Below, one piece after another: positions 23,051 to 33,689 of a stretch of DNA of 64,000 nucleotides. The stretch is taken from the NCBI GenBank assembly GCA_015680685.1, contig MNCI01013629.1:69149-133148 (forward strand). The letters run 5' to 3'. The notes beneath the pieces were generated by a model. It was given only the letters and a program-made list of their open reading frames with translations. It did no database searches and was not told the origin of the DNA. The position numbers and the translations under genes were made by a program. Within the stretch, counting starts at the first letter, position 1. Each line of letters begins with the position of its first letter. The DNA is from Gnetum montanum (Eukaryota > Streptophyta > Gnetopsida > Gnetales > Gnetaceae).

Positions 23051-23051
23051 A

Positions 23052-23893
23052 TTATAAATGGTAGAGTATACCCAATGGCTAACTATACAAGTCATGCAAG
23101 TGTATGCAAGTGATCATATCATAATCTGTAGATGGAACAATATGTGCTCCAGGTAGTTAATTTTAATATTGTTTATTGTTATCTTCTCACTAAAGTTAGT
23201 GGTGCTCGAAATGTATGGTTTAACTTGCAATAAGACATATGATGCAATGATGTTGTTTGGCTTGAATGACATAAAGGTAAAACATTGTAAATTGAATTAT
23301 AATCTAATTAAGTAAGAGATATGGAAACTAAATGGTAATCTAGTCTAACATGATAATTATCTAGTCCTCACTTATTGTTCATGTCCTGGGCTTATACAAC
23401 TATTACTAGAATTACAAAGCAACTTACTACTAGGTGAACCAAGTGATGTTACTATTGGGTTACCAAACAATTTTACGTAATGCTTGTAACTAGTCATACT
23501 TATTCTACCAAACTATGAACATACAATAGAAACATAAATTGTATTAGAAATATAAAATACATTGGAAAATAAATTGCAATGGAAAGTAAAACTATTCTAT
23601 GTGATGTGTTATAATGATTATAAACAGTCTTTATCTTTATTTTCATCCATACAACATGTCCAAGTACACTTCACTCAAATAAAGATGTTGTGCAACCACT
23701 TATGTTCACACTGGGAAATCACAAAATAAAATTGCAACAGTTTGACTAATAATGGACTAAAATGTTCATTTGTTATGATAGGTGGTTGGTATTTGTAGGT
23801 ATGACTAGGCACATACTTCATATCAATGACATCATAGGTAGGCATATGATATCATAGGTATAATATCACACCTGACTGATAAATTGTTCATCA
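23052..23893 (-). repeat. 5' LTR of TE-4, minus orientation, strongly decayed
   Basis: In plus coordinates the inner edge is near 23052 and the outer end GTTCATCA is at 23893. U3 holds 'gatatcat' motifs (23847-23856). The block 'tccaagtacacttcactcaaataaag' and the AT-rich middle with 'ggtaatc'/'accaagtg' segments match the other LTRs. The inner edge is estimated by alignment, so it may be off by a few bases. Confidence 0.65.
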
Positions 23894-24134
23894 CAAAGTA
23901 ACTTTTTATTGATTACTGTTGAAGATCAAAGGTTGATGAAATTAGTAATCCAACTCAATATCAATTTTTTGTTAACTAACCAACATGACTTGCTAACAAA
24001 ACAATTAAATAAGCTTACCAACACAACTAATTTTTTGACTTTTTAAAAGTTGTTGAGCTTGTGTGACTACTTCAAGAATGATTCGTAAAATTTCCTCTTA
24101 GAAAAGAGGAGCAAAGCTAAATCTAAAAGAGGGA
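23894..24134. other. AT-rich stretch, nothing identified
   Basis: No ORF, LTR edge or RNA gene is supported between the TE-4 LTR and the copia fragment. Confidence 0.4.
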
Positions 24135-24420
24135 AACAAAGCTTTTATAAATATCTTTCTTCTTGTTGTAGATAGCCTTTAGCAACGAGGTGATCTTTAA
24201 ACTTATCCACCTCATCATGTTAAATATTAAATTCCCACTTTAAATTACTAATGGATTTTAATCTAATGATGGGCTTATCGAGTACACGTAGAGCTAGATT
24301 ATAGATACAATTTTTTTTCATTTGATGTAGCTTATTTTCCATAGGCTTAATCTATTGAGAATTCAACACTATTGCTTCCACTATTGGTGATGATTCCATC
24401 CATCCATCTTTAATGTTTAT
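24135..24420 (-). pseudogene. Ty1/copia reverse transcriptase fragment (N-terminal part)
   Basis: The minus strand shows the opening of a copia-type RT: a KPII segment, then KWEFNI (family: KW(V/I)F/Y-K), then DEVDKFKDHLVAKGYLQQEE (24239-24150), matching the copia hallmark YKARLVAKG(F/Y)-Q. It has internal stops and is not continued to the catalytic YVDD region. This is a different superfamily from all other LTR elements in the window. Confidence 0.6.
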
Positions 24421-24700
24421 TTGTCTAACAATGCCATATTTTGACATAGATATAATAATTTAAGGGATCTCATTTTTGCAAGTTAAAAATAAATCCTTAC
24501 ATTATGGTGGAATTGGAGGACAATTACCTAGAAGCAGTTGGCATGTTTCTCCATGATGAGTGATACTAAATACATTTCATTTTGTCTTGTAGAGTGTTTT
24601 ATGGAGAAATTACAAATGACCTTTTGGTTATTTATATAAGATCATTTAAAATAATAATAAAACATTATATTGTTCCTTTTAATTAATGTTAAGCTTGGTG
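24421..24700. other. AT-rich stretch, nothing identified
   Basis: No supported feature. It leads up to the LTR scrap at 24701. Confidence 0.35.
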
Positions 24701-24742
24701 ATGAGTGGCGAGGTACCCTTACACTCAACCATACGAATACGA
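24701..24742 (-). repeat. LTR end scrap (42 bp) cut by an N
   Basis: TGATGAGTGGCGAGGTACCC followed by the CTCAACCATACGAATAC block is the U5 end of the local LTR family, minus orientation. It stops at the N at 24743, after which GC-rich unrelated sequence begins. The abrupt change suggests a gap or misjoin. Confidence 0.7.
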
Positions 24743-24743
24743 N
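24743..24743. other. Single N at a sharp composition change
   Basis: AT-rich LTR sequence lies to the left and GC-rich coding-like sequence to the right. An open frame formally crosses the N, but its left part is LTR. Confidence 0.7.
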
Positions 24744-25083
24744 TGACCTGGGAAACATCAGATAATTCAACCAGAATGAAATGACGAGCGTAGTAACGAG
24801 CGTGAGAAACCTGAATGCCATGGGGCTGAAGGAGGCTATGGACTTGAGAGTTTAAACTTGGGGACCGTGGTAAAAACCCCACAATTTGCAAATACAGAAA
24901 CCGAGATGTGAAATCTTTAGAGACTGTTTCAAAAAGATCATCTGGGTAAAGAAAATCAAGTTGAGGTGAGGTAGAGGAACTTCCCTGAGGAAATGCAGAA
25001 GCTGATGAATCCATCTTTGTGACTTGACACCGTTCTGCAACCAGGACTGCAGGAAAACCCTCACCACCAGTGCGCGTGTCCAC
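24744..25083 (-). CDS. GC-rich ORF, product not recognised, truncated at an N
   Basis: The minus-strand frame from 25083 has a good start at an internal Met (MDSSASAFPQG, about 25014). It continues with a Ser/Pro-rich lead, 'LDFLYPDDLFETVSKDF' and 'LYLQIVGFLPRSPSLNSQV', then a segment ending HFILVELSD before the N. The second part loosely recalls the DUF4283-type domain at the start of some plant LINE/gag proteins, but this is only an impression. A second overlapping frame (25397-24852) is a shadow or an upstream leader. It could be a LINE ORF1 start or a host exon. Confidence 0.3.
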
Positions 25084-25560
25084 CCACCGCGAGCAAGGGC
25101 CCAGACCGCGCGGCAGAAAGAAAAACCGGTCAAGAGAAACTCAGGAGGCGGAGCAGGAGGGCTCGGCGCCCTGAAGAGAGCCCTGAAAACCTGAAGCACC
25201 TCTGGAAACCCTCTAGAAACCACCGCAACCGTGTTGAGCACTGTTGCAGGTCTGAGCGCCGTCGCAGGTCTGAGTGCTACCGCGGTTAGCGTGGGCCGGA
25301 ACTGCCAGAGCTGCCCTGAGCAGGGCCAGATCTGCCAGCGGGTTGAGCGCCGCTTCCAGAAACCAAAATGCTGCAAAACAGGAGCAGAGAACTTCAACAG
25401 CTCGTAGGATCAGATTCGTAACGTCAAACTATGTCCAGCGAAACTGCAAAAACGCGACAACGGAAGCAGCAAGATCCAGAACAGCGGCAGCAGCAGCTAC
25501 AACCGCCGCTGACAAGCCGTAGCAGATCCAGATCACAGAACAAGTAATGAAACAGAGCTA
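25084..25560. other. GC-rich, CpG-containing stretch upstream of the 24744-25083 ORF
   Basis: CpG is retained, in contrast to the flanking transposons. Overlapping short open frames exist on both strands, which is expected in GC-rich DNA. It could be a 5' UTR/promoter of a host gene or a LINE 5' region. Confidence 0.35.
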
Positions 25561-26302
25561 TCGTCCGCCGAATACATTATATGATTAACTGTCTTTTCAT
25601 CAAAGTGTGACTCAAATATCTTATACACGTGGCAAACAATCAAGCCTCCATAACTTTGTTTATAGGATATCCAAACTTGATATAAGTGTAATAGAGGTAC
25701 ACCCTAAGACATATAGTCCCATCAAAACTTTATAACTTAGCATTGCTCACTAAAATCAAACTCATAACTTGTTACATTCAAATTAAGAGTCTTAGCACTA
25801 AGCTAACACCTCATTGTTATAACTTTATTTATTACCATGATTTACCTAATGAAAACAACAATAATAATTAGCGTGGCAGTACGATGTCATTCGCCATGAC
25901 CACCGAAAATACAACATATGTCTCAAACATGCTAGTACTTGATTCATGAATTGCACGGATTACTTATAATCTTATAAGAAATGATGCATGGTAGATACAA
26001 GTTACCTTTTTTCAGCATGAATTTTGAATTTGGAAGGAGACTCTATTAACAAGTATTTAAAAACTACAACAAATATAAGAGCACCAACCATTGGTTCTCA
26101 CGTATCCTTGTGCACAATGGGTTCAAAACATAATAAGAACACGTGGGCTTGTAAGCACGGGTTTGACAACCTCTTAAAAAACATAAAATTTCCAACACCC
26201 TCTTTTGTTAAAAAGACCTAAAACTTGCGTTTACTGCTTACCTTTTGCTAACTTATGACAACATATTTTGACCAATTTAAGTTAAACTATCTTGACATGG
26301 GT
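25561..26302. other. AT-rich stretch, nothing identified
   Basis: No transposon boundary or coding region is supported. If the ORF at 26311-26629 is an exon, this would be its intron and downstream sequence. Confidence 0.35.
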
Positions 26303-26310
26303 TTAGATAC

Positions 26311-26629
26311 CAAAGGTCGAGATAAATACATTTTCCCGCTTATGAATTTTTGTAATTCCAAGCCCCGAGTTCCATAGCTCCACGCTTTCTGCATTGTGCA
26401 GGTATACTTGAGCAGAATCAGTGTGGCTTCTCGGATTGCAAAAACCAGTATCTCTTGAGCAGGTATCCTGGTTTTCCAAATCTCTAATCTCAAAATTTAA
26501 TCCATTCTGTACCTCGAGCAAATCTCCCGCCTCGTAATAAACCAGCAACCCGTGAACATATTCAAAAAACTTGACAGATTTGTCAAAAATGCCTGCAATT
26601 TCCAATGTTCTTTGCTTCGAGATCGTCAT
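26311..26629 (-). CDS. Possible first exon of an unrecognised host gene
   Basis: The minus strand has ATG at 26629 and 106 sense codons without a stop. At 26311 the frame meets AAAG-free but GT-starting context TTTG|GTATCT (26310-26305), a plausible splice donor; two codons later the frame stops at 26303. The translation is of mixed, globular composition (GIFDKSVKFFEYVHGLLVYY, later SHTDSAQVYLHNAESVELW), unlike transposon decay products, and I cannot assign a family. Downstream exons are not evident before 25560, so it may be a broken gene. Confidence 0.35.
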
Positions 26630-28003
26630 GAAGACCGTGGAACAGTGTCAGCTGACAGCGAGAGGCACTAAAAGTAGAAGAAATTCGAGCACTTCAGTCA
26701 GTGACACAGCTATTCACGTTATTCGTTTCTTTCAAATTCGTTGACACGGGGAACAAAAAGTTAATGATTTTGGACTGCTAAACAATCACACTTCGAGATT
26801 TGAATACTAGGGAATTCTCATGTGTCCATTTTTTCTAGCTTCGAAGTTCATGCCAGTTCATTGAAATTGACAGCTTACCGTCACGAGGGTGCGCGATGCG
26901 GTCGTTACAAAGAATTTCCAACCATCCTTACCTAAAACAATTTACGTGCTTTAGAGCTCAGGCCCAGGTCGTTAAGATTTTGGCCTGCAAGTCTCGACAA
27001 TGTGCATTCCGCTTAGAACTTGTTGCCGGTCAAAAAGTTCAGTCGCAGATCAAAATTATTGTCTGTCAATTCCAACTTTTTCACCACGCAAAAGGATGCA
27101 TAAATGATGTCCTCTCGGCTATTGGGAAAACATCGCTTTCGCAACTTTAATCATGGATGAAACTGAAAATGATGCTTTGATCAAATTGCTTTATACGACG
27201 GGTATGGATCCAATGGAAGAATAGGAGTGGAATGGCACGTCGTGAAAGAAAAAACAGGGCTAAAGCTACACATCGAGCGAGTATGTTAACACGTAATACA
27301 TCACTGTTTCAAATGATGCCCACTTTCCCATCAACCTGTTGTTCCTGGAGCAATCTGAAAATTGACATTTTGGTCTAGATACTTTGAATGACTACGATAC
27401 ATGAATGTCAGAAACAAATGCTCCCACGGCACTTTGGGAAAGGAAAAGATGAGGCTACAGCTACTCTTGAATAATTGAATAAAAAAGACAAAGTCATAGG
27501 CTTCTGTGCCTGTTTGCATGATGATGCATCAATTTGTCGTATGACGACAAATTAGCAACCAACCCTGATCGTGTGCGAGTTTGGTTTACGACCGGCTTCT
27601 CACTCATATGCACTTTACGCCGTGTTTGTAATTGACATGTGCTAATCCTTTTGCTCTGTTTTTGAATTTGATGCAAAACTGGTGAAAGATTCACAGAATG
27701 GTGAACACTGTTCAAGGGACATTTTCAGTGTTTGTCGGTCAAGATTATATGTGACGCGCAAACAGAGTTCCCAGAGCACTAATCATGAAACATGATTTCT
27801 CATTTCCTCTTTTAAAGATCACATTTGCGTACAAGCCATAATAACAAGACCAAAATATTGAGTTATGCCACACAAAAGGAGCCGTCCAAAATCAATATAC
27901 AAAATGATCTCGCCAGGCTTTAAATTTCAGAAAACTACGGGCATAATCCGACTATGGTACAGTTATGCAAAACTGCTAATTAACATTTTCCTGGCATTGA
28001 CAG
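26630..28003. other. Intergenic, nothing firmly identified
   Basis: Composition is intermediate and not LTR-like. Weak open frames occur at 26896-27150 (+), 27331-27519 and 27494-27715 (-), with no recognisable product. The 3' UTR of the receptor kinase should lie in the right part, but no clear AATAAA is visible on the minus strand close to the stop codon. Confidence 0.4.
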
Positions 28004-31000
28004 TTATACGGATAGCAGATCTGGAAGATTTGATGGTGCATTTGGAGAATCACGGGGTTTTTCATCAGCTCCCTCTTCCTTGCGTGGTTCTGAAAGCATC
28101 TGAACTACTTCTCTCATGGTAGGCCTCTCTGCACTCTGTTCGGCAACACAAGCCATGGCTATGCAGAACACATACATGACCTCATGCAAAGGCACAGAAG
28201 AGAGCCTCTCATCCAGAATTCTAACAACTTCTTCCTTTTTGCCCCCTTCCGTCATTTCGAGAACCCATTGCACAATATCAACTCCATCCCCAAACTCTCC
28301 CACTGGTTTTCTGCCAGTAACAAGCTCCAGCAAAACTACTCCGAAACTGTAGACATCGCTTTTTTCATCCACCTTCAATGTGTACGCATATTCTGGGAAA
28401 AGAACAAAATCACCAGTCATGAATAAGAAGATATGCAGGGTATCCAACTTTCGACGTATAAGAAAATAAGAAATTAATCATTCAAAGAAGCTTTTTTCCT
28501 TAATTACGAAGGCAAAAAAAATTTAATGAGATCTGTGTTGTTCAAGGGATTGTGGATGTACAAGAAAAGAGGATCATCACCCACCCACCCACCCACACAC
28601 AAGCTCAATTGCCAAGGCACAACCTTTTTCAAGGGGCTGTACCCAGGGTCCAACCCAAGGCTATAAGCTCCTTTCCATCACGATGTTGTGGATTTGAAAG
28701 TGAAATTAAAATCAGAAGCAAAGAGTAGATGTAGGAATGAAATAAAACAAGAACGTTCTCAATTCAGGCAAAAAGTGTCAAAAAGTTAATAAATCCAAAC
28801 AGACATCAGATGCAAAGTTCAGCCGAAATTAACTCTTTCTATTACTCAAAATAAACTAATTCTTTGGTATACATTTACAAGACTGCGAGATCAGGATGCT
28901 ACGTGATGGGAAAAAGGAATTTATGTAAAGATAGCATCAATTAACCCCTAGATACGCTGAACAATTCAGCATCGTTGAACTCATTGGGATTCTTGAAGAA
29001 CTGAGAAACGAAATTACCAAGTGGATACAGAAGGATGTAATGATGAGCGATTGAGCCGAAAGTTAATGAAGAGTAAGAAAGTCATGATCATCAAACGACA
29101 ACACAGGGTGAGCCTAACAACTGGATAGGAAGAAAAGTATTAATCATGGCTTTAGGTTTCCTGTAAAGACCGTATGGAAACATTATTAAGAGTACCACAT
29201 GCAAGACTGATGGAACTCGCTGCCTAATTAAAAATCCAAAGTTCTGAACTTGAACACTTCAGCACCAAGGCATGCACAGGATTTGGATTAGGACAACAAT
29301 GATAAAAGGAAATTAGATTTTCCCAACCATTGTAAAGTAATGTAAACATACCTGGTGCAATGTAGCCATAAGAACCAGCTATGGACGACATGCACTGGGA
29401 AGCAGCAGAATCATGCAAGAACTTAGCCAGGCCAAAATCTGCCACGTGAGCCTCAAAATTTGAATCCAACAGGATATTGTTGGACTTAACATCACGGTGG
29501 ATGATGAGTGGGTTGCAGTCATGGTGCAAGTAGCATAGGCCCTTGGCCGCCTCTAGGGCAATCTTGTACCTGGTTTGCCACTGCAAGTGGCCACCCTTTT
29601 TACCATGAAGTAGCTCCCCCAAACTGCCATTAGGCATGTACTCATAAACCAAAAGATTGATTTCATTGTTTGAGCAGAAACCCAAAAGCCTCACTATATG
29701 TCTGTGCCTAATTTTACCCAACGTCTGAATCTCTGCTGCATAACCATGATCATTATGGGAAGATCCTGCTCTACCAATAGCAGGAAGCCTCTTCACTGCA
29801 AACTCTTTTCCCACTCCTGAGCCCTTGTATACTATGCCTGCCCCTCCCCTGCCTATAATGTTTTCCTCCTTCAAGCATTCCAGAACATCCTCACACGTAA
29901 AATCCAGCCTCTGGAAGGCAGTCAGCTTCCATGGCCTGGAGCAGCCATTACTCCTTTTCTGCAACCTTGCCTTGATAATCGCCGCAGTTGCAAATGCAAT
30001 TGACAGCGCTAAAAGGCCTATCACAAGAACAAGCTTTACCTCTGGGGAAACAACACTGTTGTTATGATTTTGTCCCTCTTCCACAGAAGTGTTGCAAGGC
30101 TGCAAAAGCACAGCTCCACATAGCCCAGGATTTCCCATAAAAGAAGTAGCGTTGAAGAAACTGAGCTGCCCTGTATTGGGGATCGCTCCAGATAAATTGT
30201 TGTATGAAAGATCCACATATGTCAGGCTCTGCATTTGCCCTAATTCGTAAGGAATTTTGCCCGTCAGGTGATTGTGTGAAACATTGAGGTAGCTAAGCGT
30301 ATGAATTTCCTTCAGTCCAGAAGGAATTGAACCACTCAAGTTGTTTCTACTTAAGTCCATCACTGAAAGTCGCTTGCAGTGTCTGATCTCGTTTGGAATT
30401 TCACCTGAAAGTAAAACAAATCCAGAAAGCTGTAAATGATCCCTAGCGAACGTCAGAACAGAAATAAACATCAAACTGTCTATTGTTATTTAATGTTCAT
30501 GAATATAGTCATCGTTAGCAACAAGAAAGAAACACTATAATCCTCTGAATCTGGCCATCTATTTTCTCGCGGTAGTTTGTAATCCTAAACCTGTTTACAA
30601 TCCTAGGTTTGCATTAGAAGTATGAACGTTATTGCACAGCAATAAAAACTCATTTATTAAGCAAATAATTTGCTCTTATGAAGTCATAAACCCACGTCAC
30701 ATTCATCAGTGGAGGAATAACAAATTTTTTAACCCAGCAATCCAGAATATAGCTTTGAAACATTTCAGTTGCAGCGCAATAATTGAAACTACACACGGTT
30801 GCTAAAAGCATTTATTTTCGATTCAATACCACGTCCTTAAAGCGCAAAGACCGCATGGATTTTGAGATGTTCAAAGCTTCAAACATAGATCGGATCATTT
30901 CCTACGAGCAAATGCAAGAGAACATAAAACCGATGCATGTAATTAGAACACAAGAACATTTGATTAAATGTTTCGTCGTACAAGTACCAAAGATTCGAAA

Positions 31001-32709
31001 ACCTCGGAGTCGGAAGCATTAAAATTAAAGACAACTAAAAATCCAAAACAGGTATAACTAAAATGCTAACCTGAAAATCTGTTGTTGCTAAGGTCAAGCT
31101 TTTCCAGCGAGTGAATATTCCCGATTTCTGCGGGAATGGCTCCAGAGAAAGCATTGCCGCCGAGAAGGAGGTCATGAAGGCTGGAAAAGTTACCAATGCT
31201 GCGAGGAAGGGCACCGCCGATGACATTGCCGGCAGCATTAAGATGCGTGAGAGTGCGAGAGACGGCGACATTTTCAGGCATGAGCGGGCCGGATAGAAAG
31301 TTACCATCAATGTCCAGGTAGTTGATGCTCGGCAGCTGCAAGAGGCCAACTGGAACGCTGCCATTCAGATAGTTCTGGCTGAGCCGCACGCGGACAAGCG
31401 AGCGGCAGCGGCCTAGGGTTTCCGGCACGGGGCCGTAAAAGAAATTTTCCAGCAGAATGAGCGTCTGCAGACGGTTTCCAGCGCACAGATCCTGCGGAAT
31501 GAGGCCGCTCAGCTTGCACGACGATAAGTCCAGGCTTTTAAGCCGGCCGTTTCGGCCTAGCGCCGGCGGAATCGAACCAGTGATATTATTGCCCCACAGG
31601 TCCAGCACCTCGAGCCTCGGCAGCGCGCCGATCTCCGGCGGAATAAGGCCGTGCAGCTGATTCTTGAACAGACTCAGCAGCGTAAGCGACTTGAGCTCCC
31701 CGAGGCCCGCGGGAATGGTGCCACTGAGCGCGTTTAGCGACAAATCCAGGGATTTGAGCTTCGAAAGCAAGGATAAGCTCTCAGGAATGGCTCCGCTCAG
31801 CGAATTGATGTGCAGAAAGAGTGAATCCAGGTTCGTGAGGTTGCCGAGGCTCGCCGGGATCTCGCCTCTGAGCGAGCAATCGGACATGTCGAGGCGGACG
31901 AGGGCCGTGAGGTTGCCGAACTCCGGCGGAATGCTGCCGGAGTAGTTGTTGAAGTGGCCGATGTACATGTAGTTGAGCTTCGAAAGGCGGCCGAGGCTCG
32001 CCGGAATGAGGCCGGACAGCTCGTTTCCGTTGAGGCCGAGGTAGCGGAGCTCCGTGAGATTGCCGTAGCAGTCCGGAATGGCGCCGCTGAAGTAGTTGCC
32101 GCCGAGATGCAGGTATCGAAGCCGCGGCAGTTTCGCGAGGTCCCGCGGCAGCGGTCCGGAGAGATAGTTGTTGTAGGCGTCCAGCACCTGCAGTCTTAGC
32201 AGCCCCGCGGCAGCGGCCGGCACGCCGAAGCTGAAATTGTTGTTGGAAACGTTGAGGAATACCAGTGACGGCATCTGCCACAGCGCCGCGGGGAGCGGAC
32301 CGGAGAAACGGTTCTCCGCCAGGCTGAGGTTTCGCAGACGGCTCAGTCTGGCGATGCTCGGCGATATGTCGCCCGACAGATTCAAGTTGGTGAGATCAAG
32401 CGAGACTACTGCGGAGGAGGAGGAAGAAGAGGAATTGCTAACATCATCATCATTGTCATCGCAGAGGATGCCTCTCCAGGTACACAGGCTGATGCTGGAA
32501 GCGGGATTCCAGTCAGCCAGCGCGCCGTTGGGATCGTCCAAGGAATGCTTCAGCTGTATCAAAATGTCGGCATCCGTCTCTGCATCTACAGCAATGTTTC
32601 TGTGGGCCGCCATTGCAGCAGAGCGGCAGCAGCAGAGTGTAAACAGGAGAAGAAGCAGGCATCGTTTGGGTTTGCTCCTCCACCACCACCTCCTCATCCT
32701 CATCATCAT
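28004..32709 (-). CDS. BAM-like: LRR receptor-like kinase of the CLAVATA1/BAM class (three exons)
   Basis: Exons: 32709-31071, 30404-29352, 28392-28004; both introns have GT-AG ends and phase 1, giving 1026 residues. Residues 1-32 form a signal peptide with a Leu/Cys-rich core. The LRR N-cap spans about 47-85 (Cys76, Cys83), then a Ser run at 91-99, 22 LRRs from about 101 to 640, and a transmembrane segment at about 669-692. The kinase has a Gly loop G731-V738, Lys751, Glu771, HRD 849-851 (an RD kinase), DFG 869-871 and APE 896-898. All key residues are present, so an active kinase is expected. The CLAVATA1/BAM class binds CLE peptides at the plasma membrane to restrain stem-cell number and shape vascular and root development. 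Kinase text such as '[19 protein letters not shown]' and the PDLL-V end fit BAM better than CLV1. Typical length is about 980-1020. Start chosen at the Met before the signal peptide; the frame stays open 65 codons further upstream. Confidence 0.95.
28393..29351 (-). other. Intron 2 of the receptor kinase (959 bp)
   Basis: Donor CACCAG|GTATGT at 29352/29351, acceptor TTTTCCCAG|AATATG at 28393/28392. It splits the codon for Glu of the APE motif, the intron position I recall as typical of CLV1/BAM kinases. A (CCCA)n run lies at about 28577-28600. No embedded gene is seen. Confidence 0.92.
30405..31070 (-). other. Intron 1 of the receptor kinase (666 bp)
   Basis: Donor TTTCAG|GTTAGC at 31071/31070, acceptor TTACTTTCAG|GTGAAA at 30405/30404. 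It falls inside LRR 19 (codon for Gly547), and the joined sequence restores an exact 24-residue repeat across the junction, which confirms the splice. Confidence 0.92.
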
Positions 32710-32774
32710 GGGAGTGCGAGTAGGCAAGCAGCACAAGTACCACAGATACCTAACAAGAGCAGCAGCGCTTAAGA

Positions 32775-32800
32775 AGATGATGATGATGATGATGTTGATG
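32775..32800. repeat. GAT/ATC trinucleotide run in the 5' leader of the receptor kinase
   Basis: About eight GAT units, one interrupted. In the frame of the kinase it would encode an Ile run in the 65-codon upstream extension, which looks like leader sequence rather than protein. Confidence 0.8.
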
Positions 32801-33466
32801 CGGAGGAGAAGAAACAGTCGCGCGCAATGCGACGGCGTTGCAGAAGTTGTGAAGTAGTTAAGATTCAGCAGCAGCACCTGGAACTGCTGCAACTGGGTGA
32901 GCAACTGCTACAGCGAAAGCAGAGCGCGCAAGTAAAAGAACAAGCATCTGGAGACATGCGCGGAAGAGGGGGAGTTGGGATCGAGATTCGGACGGACGAA
33001 GCAGCGCAGGATTTTGCAGTTGCAGCTGCAGAAGCTTATCTGCTGGTTCGAGGAAGTGTGAGAGGAGTAAAATAGAGAGGCCAGAAAGCAAGAGATGATG
33101 AAGACGATGATGGTGGCGAGGAAGATTTTGCGGTGGCAAAAAGCTCATGCCATGCCATGCCACAGACGGCAAGATTGAAGACCGAGAGAAGAAGAAAGAC
33201 ACGACCCGACCCGACCACGGAGGCGAAACACAAACACAAACAGAATGGGACGATGATGATCATGTGTTGGGCAGGAATGGGCCCCACCCCGTGGTCCTGC
33301 GTTTACGCCGCTTGTCCGACATGGACGTGCAAGTGGAAATGGCTTTCAGTGGATGGGCAGGAGAAAATGGAAGTGATGTTGATGTCCATGATTGTTATTT
33401 ATCATTATGATGGAGGAGTGGACCTCATCATCATGATGGATGATGGACGTGGATGATCATGATGCC

Positions 33467-33500
33467 GCATCAGCATCAGCATCAGCATCAGCATCAGCAT
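33467..33500. repeat. (GCATCA)n microsatellite in the kinase upstream region
   Basis: Between five and six perfect hexamer units, about 760-790 bp upstream of the start codon. Confidence 0.9.
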
Positions 33501-33562
33501 TGGCAAGGCAAGGGTGAGAGTAGGAGTGCAGGAGCATGCATGTCATCTATCCATTCCATTCG

Positions 33563-33592
33563 TCATGCATCCATGCATGCATGCATGCATGC
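33563..33592. repeat. CATGCATG run (RY-type motifs)
   Basis: Repeated ATGC units give several overlapping CATGCA motifs, the core of the plant RY element bound by B3-domain factors. With a simple repeat, the match may be incidental. Confidence 0.7.
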
Positions 33593-33675
33593 CATCCATC
33601 ATCCTCGACAGCGCCCGGATGACGTATGGCCGGCGAGGGAGTGTAAAAAGGTCAATCTTGGTTGGTTGATGGATG

Positions 33676-33685
33676 TTATAATATA
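33676..33685 (-). promoter_or_regulatory. Candidate TATA box of the receptor kinase
   Basis: Minus strand reads TATATTATAA, about 970 bp before the chosen ATG. The distance implies a long leader or an intervening 5' UTR intron, so this is only a candidate. Confidence 0.25.
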
Positions 33686-33689
33686 ACAG

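Noticed and set aside
24852-25397. 181-codon minus-strand frame
   Set aside because: It overlaps the better-supported frame 25083-24744 in another phase and has an unnatural, repetitive Ala/Arg/Pro composition.
26896-27150. 84-codon plus-strand ORF, and an LRR-like reading on its minus strand
   Set aside because: Neither strand gives a recognisable domain; the minus-strand Leu/Asn pattern is short and interrupted by a stop.
31111-33075. Several plus-strand ORFs of 60-206 codons over the receptor kinase
   Set aside because: They are shadows of the GC-rich first exon and leader, in which antisense frames stay open by composition.
33467-33592. CRISPR-like or satellite array
   Set aside because: These are simple hexamer and tetramer microsatellites without spacers, in a plant nuclear context.
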